A DNA stretch of 51,936 nucleotides from CANDYO01 sp049653745 (lineage in GTDB: Bacteria; Pseudomonadota; Alphaproteobacteria; Rickettsiales; CANDYO01). Within the stretch, counting starts at the first letter, position 1; the number at the start of each line of letters is the position of its first letter. A model generated the notes under the pieces. It had not been told where the DNA came from. It saw only the letters and a program-made list of their open reading frames with translations, and searched no databases. The position numbers were made by a program, and so were the translations under genes. Below, piece by piece: positions 26,025 through 35,569 of the stretch. The DNA lies in contig JBASGW010000029.1 of the NCBI GenBank assembly GCA_049653745.1, positions 1-51,936 of the forward strand, in the 5' to 3' direction.

Positions 26025-28646
26025 ATGAATTTATTTAAAGAGAATATCATCAGAATAAAAATTTTTTATCTAATATTTTCTATTTGCTTTTTTCTATCTG
26101 GTTGTGGATGCGAATGTAATAAAATACAAAATCCAAACTCTTCTGATTACAGCACTGCAGGACCTTACTCCGTTATGGTTTATGCTGATGCATGCGCTCC
26201 TAATAATGGAAGCACAACAACTGAAGGATACTCATATTCTTCATCAGTTCCAGTTCCAAATGCTAAATGCGATACTTGGGATGGAGGATCATATAAAAAC
26301 CGAGGAAGATGGGTTCAAATGCCTAACCTTGGAGTAGGTCCTAATAGTAAAATTCAACTCTCTACCTATGGATCTATATTTTATTGTTCTTCTGGTTATG
26401 ACAATGTAAATATTTCACCAACATTAGCAGCCACTCCAGGAACGGGTATTAATCAGACTTTTAGTAATAAAACCACAATGCCCATTGAAAAAGGTCAGCT
26501 AGTGGTTTTAAATATTGCTGATACCACAGAAAATGGAATAGCTCAATTAGTAACAAATAGTAATGCCGCTTTAAGTCTACCAACTTGCTCTAGCTCTCAA
26601 TATACTGATTTTCAAAATGGAAAATGCAGAGCAACTGGAGGATTTGGTTTAAGTATTTATTTAGATGAAAATGAAGTAGTAACTCTTGATAATACAGATT
26701 ATACCGGATCTAAATCTTTTTATACTTTAGCCACTTCAAGATCTCCATACTTATATTCTCCCACCATTCCTTCTTCACAATTAACAACTTTTTACAATCA
26801 AGTGAAATCTACTTTTGGACAAGATGTTTCTGGGGCCAATGCCAATCAATATATTTTTGTAGCACCTTACAGCGGAATATTAGGCATAAATATGGCAGAA
26901 GGAGTAAATACAGGAACTCCTGGATATGGCGAATGGAATATTACAGTTTTAACTAACCCACCTTCTTGCTTTGTAGAAAACTCAATAGCTTATAATGAAG
27001 GTAACCGCGGAGCTTTAATGGTGATTTTTGGGGAAAGTCAATTCAACCCCAACACTTATGACACTGTTTTAGCAACATTTCAGAACTATGATCCCTCTCT
27101 TTCAATTTATTACCCAGAGTTAATGCAATATATTGGTAACAAAATTGGGGTAGAAGTTAGTGATGCTCCATCAGCTTTAAATGACTTGCTTGTTCCTGCA
27201 ACAGGAACAACAGACGATAGTGCAACTGGCACTCCTAGTTTATACCCTACCTATATTGTAACCACCCAAGATGCAACTCTAAGCTCATCAATAAGTGGTA
27301 ATATTTGGTTTAAAATTATGGATGATTATTATAATGATAATGTTGGCGCCTATCAGGTTAATGTAACTGTTCAAACACCTCAAGATTCACAAGTAAGCTC
27401 CTTTTTGGATACTTTATTCACTCCAATTTTAAATTCTTTAGAACAAACAACAGAAGCAATTTACAATAGCTTTGCCAAAGATGATGATTTTCGTGATATA
27501 ATGCATATGTGCTTAGTATTATATATCATTATATTTGGAGCTCAATATATTCTTGGTTTAAATTCTTCATCTGCTCAAGATGTTGTAATTAGAGTTATAA
27601 AAATAGGTATGGTAGTAGAGCTTTTTAGCTCAGGAAGTTGGAGTTATTTTAATAAATACTTCTTTTCTATTTTTATCCAAGGACAAAGTTATATGATCAC
27701 TGCAATCACAGGTGATGACTCACAATATTATCAAGGAGTATTTGGTTTTATTGATGACATATTTAATATATTTTTTTCAGCATATACTTGGCAAAAACTA
27801 GCTGCTCTTTTACCTAGCATTATTGGTGTATTATATGCATTTATTTTTATTAATGTTATTGTTGTTTACTTAGTTATTATATCTCAAGTAATGATGATTT
27901 ATCTTCTGGCAATGATTGGTTTAGCATTATTAATATCCTTAGCCCCTATGTTTATGGTAACACTTTTATTTGAAAGGACTAAAAAAATATTTCATAATTG
28001 GGTAAGATATATATTTGATTATTCTGTTCAACCAGTAATTTTATTTGCGGTTTTATTTTTTGTGAATGAAATTTTTATGACCCTGTGGAATAGCGCTATG
28101 GATTTTGATATTTGCTGGGGAGGCGGCGAGTGGGGCGGATGGACTTTATATTTCTATGGAGTATATATCTGGACTTATCAGATAGTTCAACCCTTTGTTA
28201 TAGGCTGCGTCCAGTATTACGGAGTTATAGGAGGAATAGGAAGTATAATTGTGCAACTATTCGTTGAAATAATGATGTTATACTTTTTTATATATATTGC
28301 AAAAGCAGTTATCGGCCTAACACCGGCAGTAACAGAAAAACTTACTGGAGCTGCTGGATCTGCAACTTCATTGGCAAATATGGGAGCTAAAATTGTTGCT
28401 TCTGTGGGTTATGCTGCACAAGGTGGAAACCCTATGAAACAAAGCCAACAAAGACAAACTTTATCAAATAGAAAAGGAGCAGAACAATCATTTGCAGCTA
28501 AAATGGATAAACGATTAGGTAGAAATAAACCTACAGAAGAAACAAATAATAATAGTGATAAACCTAAAGAAGAGAAAACACAAAATAATAACAGTGATAA
28601 TTCTAAATCAACATCAAATCTTAACCCACCAGGAACAGAGAGTTAG
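26025..28646 (+). CDS. virB6: VirB6-like channel protein 2 (lipoprotein signal)
   Basis: This is an 873-residue VirB6-family protein. Its N-terminus is a lipoprotein signal: a hydrophobic stretch, then FFLSGC with Cys27 as the predicted lipidated residue. A long extracytoplasmic region (about 28-480) contains GPYSVMVYADAC and aromatic-rich segments. The VirB6 membrane core follows, with MCLVLYIIIFGAQYILGL, IISQVMMIYLLAMIGLALLI and SLAPMFMVTLLFERTKKIFHNWVRY. The last 110 residues are polar and disordered, rich in Asn/Lys/Glu. It lies 16 nt after the first virB6 and 10 nt before the third. The lipobox on a polytopic inner-membrane protein is unusual outside this group. Confidence 0.88.
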   Translation: MNLFKENIIRIKIFYLIFSICFFLSGCGCECNKIQNPNSSDYSTAGPYSVMVYADACAPNNGSTTTEGYSYSSSVPVPNAKCDTWDGGSYKNRGRWVQMPNLGVGPNSKIQLSTYGSIFYCSSGYDNVNISPTLAATPGTGINQTFSNKTTMPIEKGQLVVLNIADTTENGIAQLVTNSNAALSLPTCSSSQYTDFQNGKCRATGGFGLSIYLDENEVVTLDNTDYTGSKSFYTLATSRSPYLYSPTIPSSQLTTFYNQVKSTFGQDVSGANANQYIFVAPYSGILGINMAEGVNTGTPGYGEWNITVLTNPPSCFVENSIAYNEGNRGALMVIFGESQFNPNTYDTVLATFQNYDPSLSIYYPELMQYIGNKIGVEVSDAPSALNDLLVPATGTTDDSATGTPSLYPTYIVTTQDATLSSSISGNIWFKIMDDYYNDNVGAYQVNVTVQTPQDSQVSSFLDTLFTPILNSLEQTTEAIYNSFAKDDDFRDIMHMCLVLYIIIFGAQYILGLNSSSAQDVVIRVIKIGMVVELFSSGSWSYFNKYFFSIFIQGQSYMITAITGDDSQYYQGVFGFIDDIFNIFFSAYTWQKLAALLPSIIGVLYAFIFINVIVVYLVIISQVMMIYLLAMIGLALLISLAPMFMVTLLFERTKKIFHNWVRYIFDYSVQPVILFAVLFFVNEIFMTLWNSAMDFDICWGGGEWGGWTLYFYGVYIWTYQIVQPFVIGCVQYYGVIGGIGSIIVQLFVEIMMLYFFIYIAKAVIGLTPAVTEKLTGAAGSATSLANMGAKIVASVGYAAQGGNPMKQSQQRQTLSNRKGAEQSFAAKMDKRLGRNKPTEETNNNSDKPKEEKTQNNNSDNSKSTSNLNPPGTES

Positions 28647-28656
28647 GGTTTGAGAT

Positions 28657-31600
28657 ATGTATAAATTATTCAAAAATTATGGGCTCAAATTATTGATAAG
28701 AATCTTTTATCGAGTATTGAATATTCAATTTTTACAAACTCCTAAATTATTATTCTGTCTATCCTTAATCTTATCTTCATGTAACTTTAATTATCAACCA
28801 CCTATAGACGCAGATGATTTTGGTTTTCCTAAATTAGCGATATATGCCATGGGACAACAAGTCACAGGGGAGCAAGAGAATGAACTTTCTGAGTGGACTC
28901 TCTCTGGTTATAAATATAATGGTGATTCGATTACTATAATGGTTTATAACCCCGTTAACTCCCCCGCATCTTCTACAGTTGGAACTTCATATGTGATTGG
29001 ACCATGGCTTTGTGGAGGAGTTGAAGATATATGTCAAGATATGTATACCGCCACATACTGCAATACTCAAACTAACCAATATTGTTGCAATCTAAATTCT
29101 GCCGAATGCGCAGATGTTATGTATGAAACTTTTCCTAATGCTCCCTGTATGCTACAGAAAGGACAAGGATTATATTTGCTAATAACCACTAATCCACAAA
29201 CCTACCCAACTTACCAGGGGAATCCAAACACATATTCTGCTATCAATAGGCAACCAAATTTAGCAGGCTTTTATACTAAAGGCCTATGGTATGATTCTGG
29301 ATCATATCAAAATAATGAACCTGCGATGGGATATATTGGATCCCTACAAATACCATCCTCAACTAATGGAGATTACGATGCTATCGATTATGCAGCTTAT
29401 GATGAATCAAGTTATGTAGGTGGATATGCTTATTTTAAATTTATGGATAGATATTATGGAGATAATTCTGGATATTATTATGTTTCTCTAAAAACAGGAT
29501 TTGATCAGATTATTCCTCCACCAATTGACACTGTAATGACATTTTTAACTACAGCATTAAATTCTACCGCCCAAACTATATTTACTCAGCTTGTAGTGGA
29601 ATCAGAATATAGAAATTCATTAAAAGCAATATTGGTGATGTATATTGTAATTCATGGAATTTTATTCTTAGGTGGATTGCTTGAAATTTCTCAAAGAGAA
29701 TATGTAACAATGGCTATAAAATTAATTATAGTTATTCAATTAACCACTTCTCAACAGAGTTGGGATCTATTTAATAGTTACTTTTTTGAATTCTTCACCA
29801 GTGGTTTAGCTCAAATGATAGATATTGTAACTAGCAATATTCCTGGCTCTAGTGATGGTGGATTTTCTTTTTTTGATAGTCTTTTAGGATTATTATTTTC
29901 CTATGAAACCAATGTTAAAATTTTTGCTTTAATTGCAAGCTTCCCTTGTGGATTTATTGCAGCTCTTATAATTTATGCAGCTTTTTTTCTCTTTACTATT
30001 GGAATAGCTCAATCGGTAATGATTTATTTATTAGCGTCTATGGGCATAGACTTATTAATAATAGTAGCTCCTATTTTTATAATTTTTATGCTATTTAAAA
30101 CAACCAAGCCTTTATTTGAAAATTGGCTAAACATGTTTGTTGGATTTTTTATGCAAGCTGTAATTGTTATGGCTGCTTTAAATTTAATGGCACAGATGAT
30201 TGTAGACCAAATATATCTTATCCTAGGATTTGAAGCATGTTATAATAATTGGATATTTGTAGGAAGTTTTGTAATTTCTAAAGCCTGGCAGATATGTCCA
30301 TTTTATAATACCACAGATATTATAGCAGTGCCCGGCTATTGGACAAATGACCAGGGAGAATGGTGCACCCCATATGCATGCACTGATGCTCGCTACGTAG
30401 ACTTACCATTCTTAGACCCAAGCGATTCATACCAAAATAGCTTAATTCAAGATTTTAAATCAGCTCCAGGAACTAATGATTTAAATCTTCCTATGGTTTA
30501 TAACGCATCTATATTATTGGTGATGACATATTTAATGATGAAATTCAATGATATTGTTCCAAATTTAGGCAAAGCTCTTGCAGGCGGTGGCTTCCAATCA
30601 TCTATTGGTGATGCTGGAAAAGCTATCACTAAAGAATTGGCAAGTGCCTTATCTGGCATTAAAAATGCTACACTTAGAGTTGCAACTAACTCAACTCAAG
30701 AACAGAGAGAGCAAGCTATTAGGGCTCAAGGCAGAATGATGTCAAAAAGAGCTAAAATTCTCTCTACTACCTACATAACCGATCCTCTTAAATCTGGAAT
30801 GCAAACTGCAACTACAGCAACTAAAAATGCTGCCATGTGGGCTGCGACAGGAACTAAAGATGCTGCCGTGTGGGCTGCAACAGGCAGTGCCAATATTGCG
30901 TACAAAGCCTCAGAAAAGGTTAAAAATACTGTTCTTGATAAAGCAACTGGCATGATTAAGCAAGAACGTCAAGAATATATTAACGAAGCGTTACAAAATA
31001 AAACTAGACAGATCACTAATATAAAAGATCAAGCTATGGCTGGTGCAACTGGCATGTCTAAAAATAAACGAAGTAAAATTACAGATAGCGTTAAAAAGCG
31101 TTTCAGCATCTCTAAAGAAAGTCAGGAAATTATTACTAAGACTGCTATTTCTACTGGAAGAGGTATATTCAACATACTATCCAGTATTACTTCTTCAACC
31201 TATAAAGCAGCTAAAGCAGTTGCCCCAACTTCTATGTATAGCTTAGGTGGATTTATAAAAGATATGATTATTCCACCTGGATCATTAATGGGAGTAACCT
31301 ATAATGTTAATGCGGCTGAAGATTATAACAAAAAACTTCAGCAAGCTAAAAAAACTCTATGGGAATTTAATGTAAATGAGGGAGCTGATCCATATGATTA
31401 CAAAACTCATCGTCAAAAATTATCTGACATGTTTAAAAGCATTAAAATTGGTGGAGTAAGCATAGCTGATATTGAAGCAGGAGCTGCCGCATTTGATAAA
31501 GAAAATAAAGACAGAAGGGAAAGAGGAGAAGGTCAAATTGGTCTTGGTTATGCAGTAACTAAATCAATAACTAAAGCAGGAACTAAACAGCTTGGAAAAC

Positions 31601-33393
31601 TAGCTTATAAAACTGAGCTTGGTAAATGGGCAATGGATGGAGTTGCTGAGCGCGGTAAACAGTTTAGGGATTCTGTTAGAAATAGTTTAGAAGATCCTGA
31701 TGTGAAATTACAAAAAGCTCTTGAAAATCAAAGAAAACAACAACAGGAAATTAACCAAAAAGTTAAAGAAAAATCTGATATAAGAACAAGAAGAAAAGCA
31801 CAGCGTCAAGTAACTAAAGGAATAATAGCTAAAGAAAGAGACTTATGTGAAGCTTTAGGTATAAAACGTTCTGAGCTTGTAAGTAAGAGCTTTGAAGAAC
31901 AACAATCAATGATTGAAAAAGCTTATAGAAAAGCAGCATTAAAATGCCATCCAGATAAGAATTTAGGTAAAGAAGCTGAAGCTGCTGAAGCCTTTAAGAA
32001 AATTAGTGCTATTAGAGACTCATTATTAGAATCTCTAGAAAAAAGAAAAGAATCTGCAGCACATAGAGCAAAAATAAAAGAAGAAAGAGATGCAGCATTA
32101 TTAAAATCACTATCAGCGCAAGAAAAGAAAAAAGATAAACCTACATCTAAAGAATCACGGGAAGAATTAACAAAAGAACGCGAGATAAAAGAATCTGTTC
32201 TAAAACAACAGCGTAAAGAAAAAGAAGCGGCAGAATTAGCTGAGCTACAACAAAAAGCTGCAGAGAAAAGCGAGAAGCTAATTAGAGAAATGGGAAGTAA
32301 TTTAAATTGGGAATTTAGAAAAGCAAATATATTATCAGGAGCTGCAGCAAAAGACACTATCATAGGAATAAAAGATACTATTATAGGAGCGGCAGGAGCT
32401 ATAGGCTCAATACCTGAAACGATAAGGGAAATGAAGGAAGCTAGAACAGAAAGACAACAAGAAAAAGAATACAACAAAGCTGTAGATTCTCTTAATAAAG
32501 CAAGGGAAGAAGTAGGTTCTGTAGAACAACAAAAACAATGGCAAAAACATCTGCAAGAAAAACAAGACAAGAAAGAACAACAACAAAGAACAACTGGAAA
32601 TGTTCTAGAAGAAATAGTTAAAAAGAAACAAAAAGAAGATGCTAAACTTGCAAAACAACAAGCAATGAAAGCAGAAATAGCTGCTGAAGAAGCAGCTAGA
32701 AATGCTGCAAAAAATGATATGCTTGCTAAACAAAAAATAAGTAAATTAAAAAGAGAAGCAGCTAAAACCCAAAGAGAAATTGATAACATAGTTGGAGGGA
32801 TGGCTACACAACTAAAATATGAATTTGCAAAACAAGCAGCATGGGATTCTACATTTGGTTATGCTATTAAAAAAATAAAATATTCTTACAATGCTTGGCA
32901 GAAAGAAAATAATAAACAACAAACGGGCAAGATTTTAGGTAAATTTATTCAAGATAAGATAAATGCAGAGCTTTTACAAAAAGAAACTGGAAAAACCTTA
33001 GGCTCTTTAGCTAGAAAAATTAAGAGTGATAAGGATGAATCCATACAACAAGCTTCTGAGGCTATACAACGTGCTGAAAAAGCAGGGCTTAATGAAGTAT
33101 GGAATCAACAGTATAATATAAGAAATAAAGTTGAAAAAAGCATAGCTAACAGTGAGAAGAATGAAGCCATGCATCAAGCTTATCAGGCCATAACAACTGC
33201 TGAGATAACAGGACATAATAAATTATGGAGTGAGCAAGATAAGTTAAGAAGAGAAGTTGAAAATGACATAGATAAAGAAGAGAAACTTATGAAACGAGTT
33301 GCTGATTTAACAAAAGAAACAACAAACAAGGAAAAATTATTTGATGAAAAAGATAAACCATTACCAAACAAGAAGAATCCCTTTGATGAATAA
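28657..33393 (+). CDS. virB6: Giant VirB6-like protein 3 with J-domain-like tail
   Basis: This 1578-residue VirB6-family protein is the last gene of the secretion block. A hydrophobic N-terminus with LILSSC (Cys42) is a lipoprotein-type signal. An extracytoplasmic region (about 43-320) follows, then the VirB6 core at about 325-645, with APIFIIFMLFKTTKPLFENWL and a Cys-containing loop (about 545-600). The remaining ~900 residues are charged and mostly helical. Residues about 1062-1128 read like a J-domain: a helix, then YRKAALKCHPDKN with an intact HPD at 1098-1100, and AFKKISAIRDSLL. Glu/Lys/Gln-rich coiled coils follow. A roughly 42-residue tandem repeat lies near the end. A J-domain would recruit DnaK; the topology of this tail was not established. 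Confidence 0.88.
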   Translation: MYKLFKNYGLKLLIRIFYRVLNIQFLQTPKLLFCLSLILSSCNFNYQPPIDADDFGFPKLAIYAMGQQVTGEQENELSEWTLSGYKYNGDSITIMVYNPVNSPASSTVGTSYVIGPWLCGGVEDICQDMYTATYCNTQTNQYCCNLNSAECADVMYETFPNAPCMLQKGQGLYLLITTNPQTYPTYQGNPNTYSAINRQPNLAGFYTKGLWYDSGSYQNNEPAMGYIGSLQIPSSTNGDYDAIDYAAYDESSYVGGYAYFKFMDRYYGDNSGYYYVSLKTGFDQIIPPPIDTVMTFLTTALNSTAQTIFTQLVVESEYRNSLKAILVMYIVIHGILFLGGLLEISQREYVTMAIKLIIVIQLTTSQQSWDLFNSYFFEFFTSGLAQMIDIVTSNIPGSSDGGFSFFDSLLGLLFSYETNVKIFALIASFPCGFIAALIIYAAFFLFTIGIAQSVMIYLLASMGIDLLIIVAPIFIIFMLFKTTKPLFENWLNMFVGFFMQAVIVMAALNLMAQMIVDQIYLILGFEACYNNWIFVGSFVISKAWQICPFYNTTDIIAVPGYWTNDQGEWCTPYACTDARYVDLPFLDPSDSYQNSLIQDFKSAPGTNDLNLPMVYNASILLVMTYLMMKFNDIVPNLGKALAGGGFQSSIGDAGKAITKELASALSGIKNATLRVATNSTQEQREQAIRAQGRMMSKRAKILSTTYITDPLKSGMQTATTATKNAAMWAATGTKDAAVWAATGSANIAYKASEKVKNTVLDKATGMIKQERQEYINEALQNKTRQITNIKDQAMAGATGMSKNKRSKITDSVKKRFSISKESQEIITKTAISTGRGIFNILSSITSSTYKAAKAVAPTSMYSLGGFIKDMIIPPGSLMGVTYNVNAAEDYNKKLQQAKKTLWEFNVNEGADPYDYKTHRQKLSDMFKSIKIGGVSIADIEAGAAAFDKENKDRRERGEGQIGLGYAVTKSITKAGTKQLGKLAYKTELGKWAMDGVAERGKQFRDSVRNSLEDPDVKLQKALENQRKQQQEINQKVKEKSDIRTRRKAQRQVTKGIIAKERDLCEALGIKRSELVSKSFEEQQSMIEKAYRKAALKCHPDKNLGKEAEAAEAFKKISAIRDSLLESLEKRKESAAHRAKIKEERDAALLKSLSAQEKKKDKPTSKESREELTKEREIKESVLKQQRKEKEAAELAELQQKAAEKSEKLIREMGSNLNWEFRKANILSGAAAKDTIIGIKDTIIGAAGAIGSIPETIREMKEARTERQQEKEYNKAVDSLNKAREEVGSVEQQKQWQKHLQEKQDKKEQQQRTTGNVLEEIVKKKQKEDAKLAKQQAMKAEIAAEEAARNAAKNDMLAKQKISKLKREAAKTQREIDNIVGGMATQLKYEFAKQAAWDSTFGYAIKKIKYSYNAWQKENNKQQTGKILGKFIQDKINAELLQKETGKTLGSLARKIKSDKDESIQQASEAIQRAEKAGLNEVWNQQYNIRNKVEKSIANSEKNEAMHQAYQAITTAEITGHNKLWSEQDKLRREVENDIDKEEKLMKRVADLTKETTNKEKLFDEKDKPLPNKKNPFDE
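33046..33297 (+). repeat. 126-bp tandem repeat near the 3' end of the third virB6
   Basis: Two adjacent units (starting near 33046 and 33172) encode related 42-residue segments: QQASEAIQRAEKAGLNEVW and HQAYQAITTAEITGHNKLW, followed in each by a similar basic/acidic helix (RNKVEKSIANSEK and RREVENDIDKEEK). Divergence is moderate, so the duplication is old. Confidence 0.65.
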
Positions 33394-33442
33394 TATCATT
33401 TATTAAATATAATAATGCAATGCACAAAACTATAAATGAATC

Positions 33443-33468
33443 CTAACTAAAATAAATTTATTTGTTAG
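33443..33468 (+). terminator. AT-rich hairpin after the virB6 block
   Basis: CTAAC and GTTAG flank an inner AAATAA/TTATTT pairing about 50 nt past the stop of the third virB6 gene. The loop is tight and no U-run follows closely, so this is only a possible end of the long vir transcript. Confidence 0.28.
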
Positions 33469-33537
33469 ACAAAATCATTTATTTTCTCTAGAATTAAACC
33501 TATAAGATAGACAAATAGTTTTAGTAAATATTTTTCC

Positions 33538-34101
33538 ATGTATTATCCTTCACAAGACAATATTTTCGATAATTTCCCTGTTATTGAATTAGATAACATT
33601 AGATTGCGGAAAATCTCCCCTGAAGAAGATTATCAAAAATTTTTCCAATATGTTAATTCCCCAATGGTGGCAAAATATCTATCAATGGATGATTTACCTA
33701 AAGATCTAGAAGGGGCTAAAAAGGAATTATATTATTGGTCGCATATCTTTGATTATCGCCATAGTTTTTATTGGGCTATTGCTCTAAAAGATTCAAATGA
33801 AATTATTGGAACATGCGGCTTTAATTATTGGAATCGCAGTCAAGGACGTGCAGAAATAAGTTATGATCTTGATTATAATCACTGGAACAAAGGCATAACA
33901 ACTAAGGCAATAAAAGCAATCACAAATTTTGGCTTGCATACTATGCAAGTAAAGCGTATACAAGCAACAGTAGCCCTTGATAATAATGCCTCAATGAGAG
34001 TACTTGAAAAAGCAGGATTCTCTCAAGAATCTATACTTCGCAAATATGGAATATTGCAGGAAGAATCAAGAGATTTTTACATGTATGCTAAATTTGATTG
34101 A
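33538..34101 (+). CDS. GNAT acetyltransferase (RimJ/RimL type)
   Basis: This 187-residue N-acetyltransferase of the GCN5 superfamily, RimJ/RimL branch, would use acetyl-CoA to modify a protein N-terminus or a small amine. The opening IELDNIRLRKISPEEDYQKF, the central GTCGFNYWNRSQGRAEISYD and the C-terminal NNASMRVLEKAGF are family hallmarks. The acetyl-CoA loop is NHWNKGITTKA, in the position of Q/RxxGxG/A. The first virB6-type stop lies 144 nt upstream, and apaG starts 27 nt downstream. The substrate is unknown. Confidence 0.87.
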   Translation: MYYPSQDNIFDNFPVIELDNIRLRKISPEEDYQKFFQYVNSPMVAKYLSMDDLPKDLEGAKKELYYWSHIFDYRHSFYWAIALKDSNEIIGTCGFNYWNRSQGRAEISYDLDYNHWNKGITTKAIKAITNFGLHTMQVKRIQATVALDNNASMRVLEKAGFSQESILRKYGILQEESRDFYMYAKFD

Positions 34102-34128
34102 TTTTTAATAAAAAAAGAGGATTAATTT

Positions 34129-34512
34129 ATGTATATCGGAAATAGTAATTCGATGCGTATTACTGTAACTCCATCTTATCAAGAAGAATTATCTTCAAAT
34201 CATAATTTTTTCTGGGAGTATGAGATTTCTGTTGAAAATAATAGCAATGCAATTATCCAATTAATAGGAAGACATTGGCAAATTATTTGCTCTGATGGAT
34301 CAATTCAAGAAGTTGTTGGAAATGATATAGTTGGTGAAAGACCAATTCTAAGACCAGGGGAATCTTTTCAATATACAAGCATAGCAAATTTAAAAACCTC
34401 TTCTGGTATTATCAAAGGAAAATACAAAATGCTTTCTAACGGTAAAGAACTTGACATTGAAGTGCCAACTTTTTCTTTAGACAATCCCTATAATGTAATG
34501 AGTATTAACTAG
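34129..34512 (+). CDS. apaG: ApaG domain protein
   Basis: This 127-residue ApaG protein has a small fibronectin-III-like fold and is linked in enterobacteria to cobalt resistance and Ap4A metabolism. Conserved features are the YEISVENNSNAIIQLIGRHW stretch, VVGNDIVGERPILRPGESFQYTS and the terminal GKYKML. Its length is normal. A clear AAAGAGG ribosome-binding site lies 8 nt before the ATG. recA starts 19 nt downstream and is probably co-transcribed. Confidence 0.94.
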   Translation: MYIGNSNSMRITVTPSYQEELSSNHNFFWEYEISVENNSNAIIQLIGRHWQIICSDGSIQEVVGNDIVGERPILRPGESFQYTSIANLKTSSGIIKGKYKMLSNGKELDIEVPTFSLDNPYNVMSIN

Positions 34513-34531
34513 TAAAATTAAGGTAATAATT

Positions 34532-35557
34532 ATGGATAAAAATAAAGCTCTTGAAACCGCGTTAAGCCAAATAGAAAAAGCATATGGTAAAGGTTCAATC
34601 TGGAAATTAGGTCAACGCCCAAGTATGGAAGTTGAAGCAATCTCAACAGGATCTCTTGGTTTAGATATTGCTTTAGGTATAGGCGGGCTACCAAAAGGAA
34701 GAGTTATTGAAATTTTTGGCCCTGAAAGTTCTGGTAAAACTACTTTAACTTTACAAGTTATTGCTGAAGCTCAGAAAAAAGGTGGAACATGCGCTTTTAT
34801 TGATGCTGAACATGCATTAGATCCTGTATATGCTAAAAAACTTGGAGTTAATATTGATGAACTTATTCTTTCTCAGCCAGATACTGGTGAACAGGCTCTA
34901 GAAATTGCCGATACTCTTGTGCGCTCAGGAGCCATAGACGTGGTGGTAATTGATAGTGTTGCAGCTCTAGTTCCTAAAGCAGAAATTGAAGGAGAAATGG
35001 GCGACTCACATATGGGACTTCAAGCCAGATTGATGAGCCAAGCCCTAAGAAAATTAACTGGATCTATCTCTAAAACCAATTGTATGATTATCTTTATTAA
35101 TCAAATTAGAATGAAAATTGGCGTAATGTTTGGCAGCCCTGAAACCACTACCGGTGGTAATGCATTAAAATTCTATGCCTCTGTAAGATTAGATATTCGT
35201 AGAACTGGATCAATAAAAGAAAAAGAAGATGTTATTGGCAGCCAGACTAAAGTAAAGGTAGTAAAAAACAAAGTATCGCCTCCATTTAAGATAGCTGAAT
35301 TTGATATTATGTATGGCGAAGGAATTTCAAAAACAGGAGAATTAATCGACTTAGGTGTTAAAGCAGATATTGTTGAAAAGTCAGGATCATGGTATTCTTA
35401 TAATAATGAAAGAATTGGACAAGGACGTGAGAATTGTAAAATATTCTTACGCAATAATCCTAGCATAGCCAATGAAATAGAACAAAAATTGCGTAAAATT
35501 GCCTCTGAGATTGCTGATGTATTTTCTGAATCCGCTCCTCGCGACGAAGCTGATTAA
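34532..35557 (+). CDS. recA: Recombinase RecA
   Basis: RecA forms filaments on single-stranded DNA, promotes strand exchange, and activates the SOS response where one exists. The 341-residue protein has P-loop GPESSGKT (63-70), Walker B VVVIDSVAAL, the L1 region EGEMGDSHMGLQARLM, and L2 GVMFGSPETTTGGNALKFYA. It is complete. AAGG precedes the ATG. The gap to apaG is only 19 nt with no promoter recognised, so it likely depends on the upstream transcript. No LexA-like operator was noticed. Confidence 0.98.
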   Translation: MDKNKALETALSQIEKAYGKGSIWKLGQRPSMEVEAISTGSLGLDIALGIGGLPKGRVIEIFGPESSGKTTLTLQVIAEAQKKGGTCAFIDAEHALDPVYAKKLGVNIDELILSQPDTGEQALEIADTLVRSGAIDVVVIDSVAALVPKAEIEGEMGDSHMGLQARLMSQALRKLTGSISKTNCMIIFINQIRMKIGVMFGSPETTTGGNALKFYASVRLDIRRTGSIKEKEDVIGSQTKVKVVKNKVSPPFKIAEFDIMYGEGISKTGELIDLGVKADIVEKSGSWYSYNNERIGQGRENCKIFLRNNPSIANEIEQKLRKIASEIADVFSESAPRDEAD

Positions 35558-35569
35558 TTAATAAATTTT

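Noticed and set aside
31923..32789. 288-codon open frame on the minus strand opposite the third virB6
   Set aside because: Its Ser/Phe/Leu/Cys-rich composition is what the reverse of a Lys/Glu/Ala-rich coiled coil gives. It has no ribosome-binding site or family motif.
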